A stretch of DNA of 64,000 bases from Kribbella kalugense (GTDB taxonomy: Bacteria; Actinomycetota; Actinomycetes; Propionibacteriales; Kribbellaceae), in contig NZ_SODF01000001.1 in assembly GCF_004365875.1 (NCBI RefSeq), positions 1-64,000 of the forward strand, in the 5' to 3' direction. The notes beneath the pieces were generated by a model that was given only the letters and a program-made list of their open reading frames with translations, was not told the DNA's origin and searched no databases. Every line of letters starts with the position of its first letter. Within the stretch, counting starts at the first letter, position 1. The translations under genes were made by a program, and so were the position numbers. Positions 33,530 through 42,046 of the stretch are shown one piece after another.

Positions 33530-34473
33530 TTCTCCGCCTGATCGAGCGCGCCGCCGTGTTCTTGGTCAGTCTTGCGGTGAGTTCCGTGCTGGTGTTCGCG
33601 TTCATGGCGGTGCTGCCCGGCGACCCGGCTCGGGTCGCGCTCGGGGTCAACGCCTCCGATCAGGCAGTGGCCGAATTGCGGCGGCAGTTCGGCCTCGACC
33701 GGCCGTTGCCGACGCAGTACTTCGACTGGCTCGGCGGACTGCTCCACGGTGATCTCGGTACGTCGTACGTGTCGAAGGTGGCGATCGGGCCGCAGGTGTT
33801 CGACCGGCTGCAGGTGACGCTGTGGCTCGTTGTCGCGGGCATGGTGATCGCGCTGGTGGTCGCCGTACCCGCCGGGACGGTGATGGCCGCGCGGCACCGC
33901 AAGGTCTCCGGGTTCGCGCTCTCCGCGGTCTCTCAGGTCGGCGTCGCCGTACCGGCGTTCCTGGCCGGGATCCTGTTGATCGTGGTGTTCGCGGTGAAAC
34001 TGGGCTGGCTGCCGGCGAACGGCTGGACGCCGCCGGCTCAGGATCCCGGGATGTTCCTCAAGCAGCTGATCCTGCCGGCGTTGTCGCTCGGGCTCGTGCA
34101 GGGCGCGGTGCTCACGCGCTATGTCCGCAGCGCCGTTCTGGATGTGTTGCGCGAGGACTACCTGCGGACCGCGCGGGCGAAAGGGCTTAGACCATTTCAA
34201 GCGTTGTGGCGGCACGGTCTACGCAACGCCGCCGTACCCGTCGTGACCGTGCTCGGCCTGCAGCTCGCAACCTTGCTGATCGGTGCGGTCGTAGTCGAGC
34301 GAGTCTTCGTTATCCCCGGCCTAGGCAGTCTTCTCCTCGACGGAGTGTCCAACCGCGATCTTCTCCTGGTCCAAGACGTGGTCATGGTCCTCGTCCTCGC
34401 GGTTCTCCTGGTCAACTTCATCGTCGACCTGCTGTACGTCGCTCTGGACCCGCGATTGAGGACGGCATCATGA
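33526..34473 (+). CDS. ABC importer permease 1 (DppB-like)
   Basis: The 315-residue membrane protein has six predicted helices. The N terminus is MILRLIERAAVFLVSLAVSS and the coupling motif is EDYLRTARAKGLRPFQALWRHGLRNA, the EAA loop that contacts the ATPase. The first extracytoplasmic stretch DQAVAELRRQFGLDRPLPTQY is typical of DppB/OppB. It forms a heterodimer with the next permease. The gene begins within the stop of the binding protein (ATGA) and ends in another ATGA overlap. Confidence 0.93.
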   Translation: MILRLIERAAVFLVSLAVSSVLVFAFMAVLPGDPARVALGVNASDQAVAELRRQFGLDRPLPTQYFDWLGGLLHGDLGTSYVSKVAIGPQVFDRLQVTLWLVVAGMVIALVVAVPAGTVMAARHRKVSGFALSAVSQVGVAVPAFLAGILLIVVFAVKLGWLPANGWTPPAQDPGMFLKQLILPALSLGLVQGAVLTRYVRSAVLDVLREDYLRTARAKGLRPFQALWRHGLRNAAVPVVTVLGLQLATLLIGAVVVERVFVIPGLGSLLLDGVSNRDLLLVQDVVMVLVLAVLLVNFIVDLLYVALDPRLRTAS

Positions 34474-35288
34474 AGCGCCTGAACCCGAGTCTGGTCGCCG
34501 GCGGCGTGATCGTCGGGGTGATCGTGCTGATGGCGCTGGTGTCGTTCGTCTGGACGCCGTACGACGCGACGCTGGTGACGCCCGCATCCCGGTTGCTGAA
34601 GCCGTCGTGGTCGCACTGGTTCGGGACCGACAAGTTCGGCCGGGACGTGCTCAGCCAGATCATGGTCGGTTCGCGGACGACGCTGTTCGTCGGCGTGGTC
34701 GCGGTCGGCGTCGCCGCGGTGATCGGCGTACCGCTGGGGATCCTGGCGGCGATGGTACGGCGATGGTCGAGCGAGGTCATCATGCGGGCCAACGATCTGC
34801 TGCTCGCGTTCCCGGCGTTGCTGCTGGCAATCATGTTCGGCGCGGTCTTCGGGGCGAGCACGCTGACGGCGATGGTTGCCATCGGCATCGCTTCGGTACC
34901 GGGGTTCGCGCGGGTGATCCGGAGCGGGGCGCTGCAGGTGATGCGGACCGAGTATGTACTCGCGGCGCGCGCGGCCGGGCGGCGGCCGTGGCCGATCGCG
35001 GTCCGGCACGTGTTGCCGAACGTGACCAGCCTGATCACCGTGCAGGCATCGGTGTCCTTCGCGATCGCGGTACTCGCGGAGGCGGCGCTCTCGTTCCTCG
35101 GGTACGGAACGCCGCCGCCGACACCGTCGTGGGGCCGGATGCTGCAGGAAAGCCAGGAGTTCCTGTTCAGCGCGCCGCGGCTGGCGATCTTTCCTGGTGT
35201 CGCGATCGCGATCGCGGTGCTCGGGTTCAACCTGCTGGGCGACGGTCTGCGCGACCGGTTCGACCCGAAACTGGAGGACCGCCGATGA
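34470..35288 (+). CDS. ABC importer permease 2 (DppC-like)
   Basis: The 272-residue membrane protein begins MKRLNPSLVAGGVIVGVIV. It has a PS(W/H)xHWFGTDKFGRDVLSQIMVGSR segment characteristic of DppC/OppC and an EAA-type loop (EYVLAARAAGRRPWPIAVRHVLPNV). It has five to six helices and pairs with the first permease. ATGA overlaps join it to both neighbours, so the four importer genes so far are translated as one coupled unit. Confidence 0.94.
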   Translation: MKRLNPSLVAGGVIVGVIVLMALVSFVWTPYDATLVTPASRLLKPSWSHWFGTDKFGRDVLSQIMVGSRTTLFVGVVAVGVAAVIGVPLGILAAMVRRWSSEVIMRANDLLLAFPALLLAIMFGAVFGASTLTAMVAIGIASVPGFARVIRSGALQVMRTEYVLAARAAGRRPWPIAVRHVLPNVTSLITVQASVSFAIAVLAEAALSFLGYGTPPPTPSWGRMLQESQEFLFSAPRLAIFPGVAIAIAVLGFNLLGDGLRDRFDPKLEDRR

Positions 35289-36238
35289 GTGATGTGCTGA
35301 CGGTCCGCGGGCTGTCCGTCAAAGTGCGCGACACGATGCTGGTGTCCGACGTCGACCTGACGGTGGGCGCGGGGGAGCGGGTCGGGCTGATCGGGGAGTC
35401 GGGGTCGGGCAAGTCGTTGACCGCGCTGAGCGTTCTCGGCCTGCTTCCCGAGGACGTGCATGCCGGCGGATCGGTTCGCCTAGACGGCGTCGACCACGAG
35501 CTGATCGGTGCCGACGAACGCCGGATGTCGCGGATCCGCGGCCGCGACATCGCGATGGTCTTCCAGGAACCGATGACCGCGCTCAACCCGACCATGCGGA
35601 TCGGCGACCAGGTCGCCGAGGCGATGCTGATCCACAAGACCAGGCCCAAGTCGGCAGCCGATGCGGCCGCCGCCGACCTTCTTGAGCTGGTCCAGTTGCC
35701 GTCCGAGACACGCCGCGCGTACCCGCATCAACTCTCCGGAGGCCAACGCCAACGCGTCGTACTAGCTCTTGCCCTGGCCAACGATCCGTCCCTCCTGATC
35801 TGCGACGAGCCGACCACTGCCCTCGATGTCACCGTCCAGGCGCTCGTCCTCGACCTGATCGTCCGCGGGGTCATGGACCGATCGTCCGCCCTGCTCTTCA
35901 TCACCCACGACCTGGCCGTCGTCGCCACCGTCTGCGAACGAGTGCTGGTGATGTACGGCGGACGTGTCGTCGAATCCGGCCCGGTCGGCGAGGTGTTCAC
36001 GCGCCCGCGCCATCGCTACACCGAGGGCCTCCTGGCCGCGTCCGATCTCGACACCAACTCGCGCCGACTGACCACGATCCCCGGAAATGTTCCGCCCGCC
36101 GGCAAGTTCCCGTCGGGCTGTGTGTTCCGCACTCGATGCGCCCACGCAACCGCTCTCTGCGAAGAGACCCCGGAGTGGTCGGGCACCGAGGCTCGTGGGT
36201 TCGCCTGTCATCATCCCGCGGGGGTGGCCGATGTCTGA
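35285..36238 (+). CDS. ABC importer ATPase 1 (DppD-like)
   Basis: The 317-residue ATPase has Walker A GESGSGKSL, signature LSGGQRQR, Walker B LLICDEPTTALDVT and the switch His in LFITHDLAVV. The C-terminal oligopeptide-transporter extension is present (about 240-317), with the Cys cluster (CVFRTRCAHATALC) that in relatives binds an Fe-S cluster. It drives import with the next ATPase. The ATG lies in the stop of permease 2. Confidence 0.95.
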   Translation: MSDVLTVRGLSVKVRDTMLVSDVDLTVGAGERVGLIGESGSGKSLTALSVLGLLPEDVHAGGSVRLDGVDHELIGADERRMSRIRGRDIAMVFQEPMTALNPTMRIGDQVAEAMLIHKTRPKSAADAAAADLLELVQLPSETRRAYPHQLSGGQRQRVVLALALANDPSLLICDEPTTALDVTVQALVLDLIVRGVMDRSSALLFITHDLAVVATVCERVLVMYGGRVVESGPVGEVFTRPRHRYTEGLLAASDLDTNSRRLTTIPGNVPPAGKFPSGCVFRTRCAHATALCEETPEWSGTEARGFACHHPAGVADV

Positions 36239-37070
36239 GCCGACTGCTATCCAGGTGGTCGACCTCGTGCGCGACTATCCGCGGCCGCGGACGTCGCTGT
36301 TCCAGCCGGCCCCGGTCGTCCACGCACTCCGTGGTGTGAGCCTGGAAGTCAAGCAGGGCGAACGCTTCGGCATCGTCGGCGAGTCCGGCTGCGGCAAGTC
36401 GACGCTGCTCCGGATCATCGCGGCTCTCGATCGCGCAACGTCCGGCAATGTGATTGTCGAGGGCACCGACATCACCCGGCTGCCCGACCGCCGGTTGCGG
36501 TTCCTGCGCGAGAACCTGCAGCTCGTGTTCCAGGACCCGATGAGCTCGCTCGACCCACGGATGCGGGTCCGCGACATCATCGCCGAACCGCTCGTCGTAC
36601 AAGGCCATCCCGCCTCGGGAGAGCGCGTTCGCGAGCTGCTCGAAGCCGTCGGTCTCTCGGCGGACGCCGGCGACCGGTACCCGCATCAGTTCTCCGGCGG
36701 CCAGCGTCAACGCATCTCGATCGCTCGTGCCCTGGCGCCACGCCCACGCATCCTGATCGCGGACGAGCCGGTCAGCGCGCTCGACGTTTCCGTTCGCGCC
36801 CAGGTACTCAACCTGATCTCCGATCTCGTCGACGAGCTCAACCTCACGCTGGTCTTCGTCTCGCACGACCTGTCCGTGATCAAGCACGTCTGCGACCGCG
36901 TGGCCGTGATGAACGCCGGCCAGATCGTCGAGACCGGCTACACCGGCGACGTGTACGCCGCCCCGCAGCACCCGTACACCCAACGCCTGGTCTCGGCCAT
37001 CCCTACGCTCCAGCGTGCGTTGTCTGGGGCAACTACTTCCGACCTGCTCGCGAAGGGAGATGCACCGTGA
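36231..37070 (+). CDS. ABC importer ATPase 2 (DppF-like)
   Basis: The 279-residue ATPase has Walker A GESGCGKST, signature FSGGQRQR, Walker B ILIADEPVSALDVS and switch His in VFVSHDLSVI. The C-terminal extension (YAAPQHPYTQRLVSAIPTL) is short and typical of DppF. It pairs with the upstream ATPase, whose stop it overlaps by eight bases. The next gene starts in its stop (GTGA). Confidence 0.95.
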   Translation: MSEPTAIQVVDLVRDYPRPRTSLFQPAPVVHALRGVSLEVKQGERFGIVGESGCGKSTLLRIIAALDRATSGNVIVEGTDITRLPDRRLRFLRENLQLVFQDPMSSLDPRMRVRDIIAEPLVVQGHPASGERVRELLEAVGLSADAGDRYPHQFSGGQRQRISIARALAPRPRILIADEPVSALDVSVRAQVLNLISDLVDELNLTLVFVSHDLSVIKHVCDRVAVMNAGQIVETGYTGDVYAAPQHPYTQRLVSAIPTLQRALSGATTSDLLAKGDAP

Positions 37071-38500
37071 GGTTTCCAGCCGGCCTGCCGATCGGCGAGA
37101 CCTGGGTCGAGGCGCCGTCGACCGCTCCGGTGATCTTCCCGTACGACGGTTCGACGGTGGCGGACGCGCCCGTCGGGGACGTCGAGCTGGCCCGGGCGGC
37201 GCTCGAGAACGCGCTCTCCGTCCGGGAAACGGTCGGCCGGCTTCCGTCGTACCTGCGCCGGAAAGTCTTGCAGAGCGTGCATTCCGCGGTCCTCGCCGCG
37301 CGCGATGCGTTCGTGGATCTGCTGGTGCTCGAGACCGGGAAGCCGTTGGTCGATTGCCGGGTCGAGATCGACCGGACACTGCTGACCTTGGAGACGTCTG
37401 CCGAGGAAGTCGCTCGACTGCATGGCGAGACGGTGCCGCTTGATCTGCTGCCGAGTGGCGAGGGGCTGCAGGGTTTCTGGGTGCGTAAGCCGATCGGCGT
37501 GGTCGTCGGCATCACCGGGTTCAACTATCCGCTGCTGCTCGCGGCGCACAAGGTCGCGCCGGCGTTCGCGGCCGGTTGCCCGATCATCGTGAAGCCTGCG
37601 CCGCAGACACCGCTCGCCACGCTGTGGCTCGTCCATCTCATGCGCTCGGCCCTCGCCGACGCAGGAGCGCCAGAGAGTGCTGTCCAATTGATCACCGGCG
37701 GGGCGGACGTCGGCGCGACGCTCACCACGGACGACCGGATCGGCGCCGTCTCCTTCACCGGATCCGCCGCCGTCGGCCATCGGATCGCGCGCGACGCGGC
37801 CCCGACCAAGGTGCTGCTCGAACTCGGCTCCAACTCCGCGCTGGTCGTTGCCGAGGACGCCGATCTGGACGCGGCCGCCGACGCGATCGTTCGCGGCGGG
37901 TACTACGCCTCCGGCCAAGCGTGCATCTCCGTTCAACGGGTCATCGCCGTCGAGTCCATTCGTACGGCGTTGCTGGAGAGGCTCGGCGCTCGCCTGCCTG
38001 GCGTGGTCGTCGGCGATCCGCGCGATCCGGAGACTCGGGTATCCGCTCTGATCAACGCCGACTCGACTAGTCGCGTCCGCCAGTGGGTCGGGGACGCGGT
38101 CCACGCCGGCGCCTCGATCGCCTACGAGGCTCCTGGTGATTTGCTCGGGCCGATTGTGCTGACCGACGTACCGGATGGGTTGCCTGCATGGGATGAGGAG
38201 ATCTTCGGGCCGGTGATCGCGGTGCGGTCCGTTCCGGACATCGACCGCGCGCTCCGGGCGGTGAACGACACGCGGTACGGCTTGCAGGCCAGTGTTTTCA
38301 CGTCCTCGCTGGACACCGCTTTCGCCGCGATCGACCGGCTCGAGGTCGGTGGCGTGGTGATCAACGAAGTACCAGGGTTCCGTTCCGACGTGATGCCGTA
38401 CGGCGGCGTGAAGCACTCCGGCACCGGTCGAGAGGGCCCTCGCTTCGCCATCGAGGAACTGACCACCACCCGGATGGCCATCATCCGCCCCCGCCCTTGA
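37067..38500 (+). CDS. NAD(P)-dependent aldehyde dehydrogenase
   Basis: The 477-residue enzyme has the ALDH cofactor and active-site motifs: GITGFNYPLLLAAHKVAPA, the base E252 in LLELGSNSALVV, and the nucleophile C286 in ASGQACISVQRV. It oxidises an aldehyde to a carboxylate. The specificity is unknown. It starts with GTG inside the stop of the DppF-like gene, so catabolic and transport functions are coupled. With the SDR and amidase downstream, one reading is hydrolysis of an amide, oxidation of an alcohol to an aldehyde by the SDR, and oxidation to an acid by this enzyme. Confidence 0.93.
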   Translation: MRFPAGLPIGETWVEAPSTAPVIFPYDGSTVADAPVGDVELARAALENALSVRETVGRLPSYLRRKVLQSVHSAVLAARDAFVDLLVLETGKPLVDCRVEIDRTLLTLETSAEEVARLHGETVPLDLLPSGEGLQGFWVRKPIGVVVGITGFNYPLLLAAHKVAPAFAAGCPIIVKPAPQTPLATLWLVHLMRSALADAGAPESAVQLITGGADVGATLTTDDRIGAVSFTGSAAVGHRIARDAAPTKVLLELGSNSALVVAEDADLDAAADAIVRGGYYASGQACISVQRVIAVESIRTALLERLGARLPGVVVGDPRDPETRVSALINADSTSRVRQWVGDAVHAGASIAYEAPGDLLGPIVLTDVPDGLPAWDEEIFGPVIAVRSVPDIDRALRAVNDTRYGLQASVFTSSLDTAFAAIDRLEVGGVVINEVPGFRSDVMPYGGVKHSGTGREGPRFAIEELTTTRMAIIRPRP

Positions 38501-38515
38501 TTGAGGTGAATCCTG

Positions 38516-39277
38516 ATGGATTATGCGAGTCTCTTCCGGCTTGATGGCAAGCATGTTCTGGTGATCGGCGCGGGGAGTGGGATCGGGCGCGAGAGCGCGT
38601 TGGCGTTGGCTGCGCACGGCGCGCGAGTGACGTGCGCCGACCGGGATCTCGTTGCTGCTCAGGAGACCGCGGGGTCCGAGCTCACGGCGTACGAGCTGGA
38701 TGTGCTGGACGATGCGGCGGTCGAACGGGCGGCGGCTGAGCTGGATCCGGTGGACGTGCTGGTGTTCACGGCGGCGACCAACGTGCGGAAGCGGATTCTC
38801 GACTACACCAGCGAGGAGTTCGACCGGGTTGTGTCGCTGAATCTGCGAGCGTCGTTCCAGCTGATCCGCGCGTTCGGCCGGGGGATGGCGGAGCGGGGGA
38901 GCGGCAGCATCATCGGGTTCAGCTCGATCCGGGGGACCACGGTCGAGCCGGGGCAATCGGTGTATGCGGCAACTAAAGCCGGCCTCGTGCAGTTGCTGCG
39001 GACGGCGGCGGCCGAGCTCGGCCCATCCGGCGTACGCGCGAATGCGATCGCTCCCGGCGTCGTCGAGACTCCGCTCACCGCGCAGATCAAGGCAAACAAG
39101 GGCTGGTACGACGCGTATGCGCAGAAGGGCGCGCTCGGTCGATGGGCCCAACCAAGCGAGCTCGCCGGCGCCGTGGTGTACCTCGCGTCGGACGCGGCGA
39201 GCTTCGTGACCGGGAGCGTACTCGCGGTCGACGGCGGCTGGACCGCGGTCGACGGCCGCTTCGACCCACCGAACTAG
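38516..39277 (+). CDS. Short-chain dehydrogenase/reductase (FabG-like)
   Basis: The 253-residue SDR has a cofactor site GAGSGIGRESALALAAHGARV (GxGxGIG). An Asp follows the second strand (CADRD), which favours NAD. The active-site SxnYxxxK is SSIRGTTVEPGQSVYAATKAG. It ends with the usual SFVTGSVLAVDGGWTAVDG. It most likely oxidises an alcohol in the catabolic path encoded by this operon. It follows the ALDH stop by 15 bases and precedes the amidase by eight bases. Confidence 0.94.
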   Translation: MDYASLFRLDGKHVLVIGAGSGIGRESALALAAHGARVTCADRDLVAAQETAGSELTAYELDVLDDAAVERAAAELDPVDVLVFTAATNVRKRILDYTSEEFDRVVSLNLRASFQLIRAFGRGMAERGSGSIIGFSSIRGTTVEPGQSVYAATKAGLVQLLRTAAAELGPSGVRANAIAPGVVETPLTAQIKANKGWYDAYAQKGALGRWAQPSELAGAVVYLASDAASFVTGSVLAVDGGWTAVDGRFDPPN

Positions 39278-39285
39278 GAGCGTGT

Positions 39286-40644
39286 ATGAACCTCGCTGAC
39301 CTGACTGCGATCGAACTGCTGGCGAAGTACCGCGACGGCTCGGTGTCTCCGGTCGAGGTGATGGATGCCGTACTCGCCCGGGTCGATGAGCTCGAACCGC
39401 AGATCTGTGCGCTGTACGCGCTCGATCGCGAGGGCGCGCGGGCAGCGGCGCAGGAGTCGGAGCGGCGCTGGCGTGAGGGTACGGCGGGCGCGCTGGACGG
39501 CGTGCCGGTCACGGTGAAGGAGAACATTGCGACCCGCGGTACGCCGGTACCGCAGGGGACGGCGGCGACCGAGCTGATTCCGGCCGCGGAAGATGCACCG
39601 GCGGCGGCGCGGTTGCGGGCGGCCGGGGCGGTGATCTTCAGCAAGACGACGATGCCGGAGTACGGGATGTTGTCGTCGGGCGTGTCCACGTTTCACCGGC
39701 TGACGCGGAATCCGTGGGACCTCTCGAAGACGGCGGGTGGGTCGAGCGCGGGCGCTGCCGCGGCGGCCGCTGCGGGATATGGACCGATTCATGTGGGCAC
39801 GGACATCGGCGGGTCGATCCGGTTGCCCGCGGGTTGGTGCGGTCTGGTCGGACTCAAGCCGACGCACGGACGGATCGCGGTCGGCAACCCATACCCAGGT
39901 CGCGCGATCGGACCGCTCACGCGTACGGCGGGTGATGCGGCGCTGGCGTTGTCCGTGATGTCCGGGTACGACCCGCGCGACCACACGTCGATTCCTGTTG
40001 CCTCGGACAACTTTGAGGTGGATCTTCAAGGGCTCCGGGTCGCGCTGCTTCTGGACGCGGGTGTCGGTCTGCCGGTTGATCCCGAGGTCACCGCAGCGGT
40101 CTCGGCCACGGCCGCCGTACTCGAGAAAGTGGGCGCGATCGTCGAACCGATTGCCCCGATCATCACCCGCGAGATGCTCGACGGCCTGGATCGCTTCTGG
40201 CGGGTCCGATCCGCCACCGACATCGCGGCCCTGCCCGAGGAACGGCGGGCGAAGGTCCTCCCGCAGATCCGGGAATGGGTGTCGACGGCCGGCGACCTGT
40301 CCGGATTCGACGTCTTCCACGGCTACAGCCAGATGGGCGCGATGGCCGCCGCAGTCGGTCAGGTCTTCACGTCGTACGACGTGATCCTGTCACCGGTCGC
40401 CCCGATCACAGCCTTCCCGGCCGAACTCGCCTACCCAACCGACGACCCCTCAAAGCCCTTCGAACACATCGCCTTCACCGTCCCCTACAACATGTCCCAA
40501 CACCCAGCCACCACAGTCAACGCCACCTGGTCCACCACCGGCCTCCCCATAGCCGCCCAACTAGCCGTCCCCCACCACCAAGACCTAAAGGCTCTCGCAC
40601 TGGCCGACTACCTCACCAAGCCCCATCCTTGGCCGCTGGCGTAG
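39286..40644 (+). CDS. Amidase-signature family hydrolase
   Basis: The 452-residue protein has the complete amidase-signature triad: K78 in VPVTVKEN, cis-Ser S153 in AGGSSAG and nucleophile S177 in GTDIGGSIRLPAG. The 24-residue distance between the serines is that of the family. It hydrolyses a carboxamide or aryl/alkyl amide in the cytosol. It is the last gene of the eight-gene operon begun at 32012 and has a TAGGAG site before its ATG. Its late codons are A/C-rich in third positions but the reading frame is intact. Confidence 0.95.
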   Translation: MNLADLTAIELLAKYRDGSVSPVEVMDAVLARVDELEPQICALYALDREGARAAAQESERRWREGTAGALDGVPVTVKENIATRGTPVPQGTAATELIPAAEDAPAAARLRAAGAVIFSKTTMPEYGMLSSGVSTFHRLTRNPWDLSKTAGGSSAGAAAAAAAGYGPIHVGTDIGGSIRLPAGWCGLVGLKPTHGRIAVGNPYPGRAIGPLTRTAGDAALALSVMSGYDPRDHTSIPVASDNFEVDLQGLRVALLLDAGVGLPVDPEVTAAVSATAAVLEKVGAIVEPIAPIITREMLDGLDRFWRVRSATDIAALPEERRAKVLPQIREWVSTAGDLSGFDVFHGYSQMGAMAAAVGQVFTSYDVILSPVAPITAFPAELAYPTDDPSKPFEHIAFTVPYNMSQHPATTVNATWSTTGLPIAAQLAVPHHQDLKALALADYLTKPHPWPLA

Positions 40645-41310
40645 CTAACCCACAGCATCAAGGCGAGCGACCGCCTTGGTGAGGAACTCGGCAAAGGTGG
40701 CGTCGGTGAAGACGGTGCTGTCCGTGCTGAGACTGAGTAGGGTGCCGCCTCTCGCGACATATGCGGAGTAGCCGACAGACGTCGTTTTCGGATCGTCCGG
40801 ATCCCCTATCCGCAAGGCGATGCCGTCCTTCAAGCCCGGAACTGCCAGTTGCCGCACGGAGATCCGGTAGGACTCGCCTTCGTACCAGGTGCCGGTGACT
40901 GTGCCGCATTGCCGCAGCGTCTCGGTGATTCGATGCAGGAGCGGGCGCTGCGAGGTCGGCCAGGAATAGATGAACTCCGTAACGGATACGGGGTTGTCGG
41001 ACACGCGGATGAAGTACTGGCCGCGGATTGCCATGGCGGGTGATCTCTGGTCCCGCAGCGGGTCCCGGACCATCCAGCAGTTGGCTGGGTTGTACTTGAC
41101 CGGAGCACTCAGCGTCGGAGTGGGATCGGAGGCCACCCCTCCTTCCCAGCCTTTCGGCAGGTCGGTGACTTTGAGCGCGGCCTTCGTTGCCTGGACGGCT
41201 GTCAGCGGGACGATCGTCGGGGTCGCGCTGGGTGTCGGGGTTGGGGTATCGACCTGGTTTCCGCAGGCCGTCAGCAGGAGTACGGCGGCAGCCGCGAATC
41301 GTCGTAGCAC
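40645..41310 (-). CDS. Small secreted lipoprotein
   Basis: The 221-residue protein has a lipoprotein signal (MLRRFAAAAVLLLTAC, Cys16) and a Thr/Pro linker. A folded part begins around VQATKAALKVTDLPKGWEGG, a PknH/LppX-style opening common in actinobacterial sensor lipoproteins. Two cysteines (NCWM and QCGTV) could form a disulfide. The role is unknown. It starts with GTG directly after the stop of the TetR gene, with no gap, and converges on the amidase with adjoining stops. Confidence 0.8.
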   Translation of the reverse strand: MLRRFAAAAVLLLTACGNQVDTPTPTPSATPTIVPLTAVQATKAALKVTDLPKGWEGGVASDPTPTLSAPVKYNPANCWMVRDPLRDQRSPAMAIRGQYFIRVSDNPVSVTEFIYSWPTSQRPLLHRITETLRQCGTVTGTWYEGESYRISVRQLAVPGLKDGIALRIGDPDDPKTTSVGYSAYVARGGTLLSLSTDSTVFTDATFAEFLTKAVARLDAVG

Positions 41311-41940
41311 TTAGTCCCCGCCGTGAGTGTTCGTGTGGTCCAACAGTCGGTGGATTGCTTGGCGGCCTCTGGTGGCGGCGGTTGGGTCGCGGGTTAGGAG
41401 GATGGCTTGCTGGACTGCTAGAGCGATGCCGCCGAGTTCGAAGGTTAGTTGGGGGACGTCGGTGTTGTGGGGGAGCTCGCCGGCTTTGACGGCCTCGTTC
41501 AGTTCGGCTGTTACGTAGTCGGACCAGCGGGAGAGTGCGGTCAGGATCGCGTCGCGGATCGGGCCCGGGCGTTCGTCGTACTCCATGGCTACCGAGGTCA
41601 GGAAGCAGCCGCGGTGCTCTTCGTCTCCGGTCATGTAGTCGATCCACTCTTCGAAGGCGCGCGTCAGCCGCTCGATTCCGGGGCGTGCGCCGAGTGCGTG
41701 GCCCGGCACGCGGAGCCGGAAGCGCTCGACGGCTTCGTCGACAACGGCGAGTTGGAGCGCCTCCTTGGTGCCGAAATGACCGATCACGCCTGCCTTGCTC
41801 ATGCCGAGGTCGGTCGCGAGGTGGCCGATGGTGAGTCCCTCGAGCCCGTCGACCGATCCGAGCGTCAGCGCACGCTCGATGATCCTGGTCCGGGTGGCGG
41901 CCGCTTCGACGACGGACTTTCGAGGGCTCATGCCGCTCAT
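41311..41940 (-). CDS. TetR-family transcriptional regulator
   Basis: The 209-residue protein has an N-terminal TetR helix-turn-helix (TRTRIIERALTLGSVDGLEGLTIGHLATDLGMSKAGVIGHFGTKEALQ; recognition helix near MSKAGVIGHFG) and a TetR_C-type ligand domain. It diverges from a metallo-beta-lactamase-fold hydrolase gene. The spacer of 106 bases is full of GATCGATC palindromes, its likely operators. It may repress that hydrolase in response to the hydrolase's substrate. The start could be either of two Met codons three residues apart. Confidence 0.92.
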   Translation of the reverse strand: MSGMSPRKSVVEAAATRTRIIERALTLGSVDGLEGLTIGHLATDLGMSKAGVIGHFGTKEALQLAVVDEAVERFRLRVPGHALGARPGIERLTRAFEEWIDYMTGDEEHRGCFLTSVAMEYDERPGPIRDAILTALSRWSDYVTAELNEAVKAGELPHNTDVPQLTFELGGIALAVQQAILLTRDPTAATRGRQAIHRLLDHTNTHGGD

Positions 41941-41983
41941 ATTAACCTAACGGTCGTTCGCCTAACTGCTTGCCTCAAGCGTC

Positions 41984-42029
41984 AGATCGATCTTAAGCTG
42001 ACGATCGTTCTCTAAAGACGATCGATCGT
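41984..42029. promoter_or_regulatory. Cluster of GATCGATC palindromes between TetR and hydrolase genes
   Basis: Within 46 bases lie three perfect palindromes: AGATCGATCT (41984-41993), ACGATCGT (42001-42008) and ACGATCGATCGT (42018-42029). The last ends 17 bases before the hydrolase ATG and overlaps its expected 5' end. They are good candidates for TetR-family binding. Confidence 0.6.
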
Positions 42030-42046
42030 GAGCTAAGGAGTCGGTC

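Noticed and set aside
36938..39151. A 737-codon minus-strand frame opposite the ALDH and SDR genes
   Set aside because: It is a shadow of two well-defined enzymes with intact catalytic motifs.
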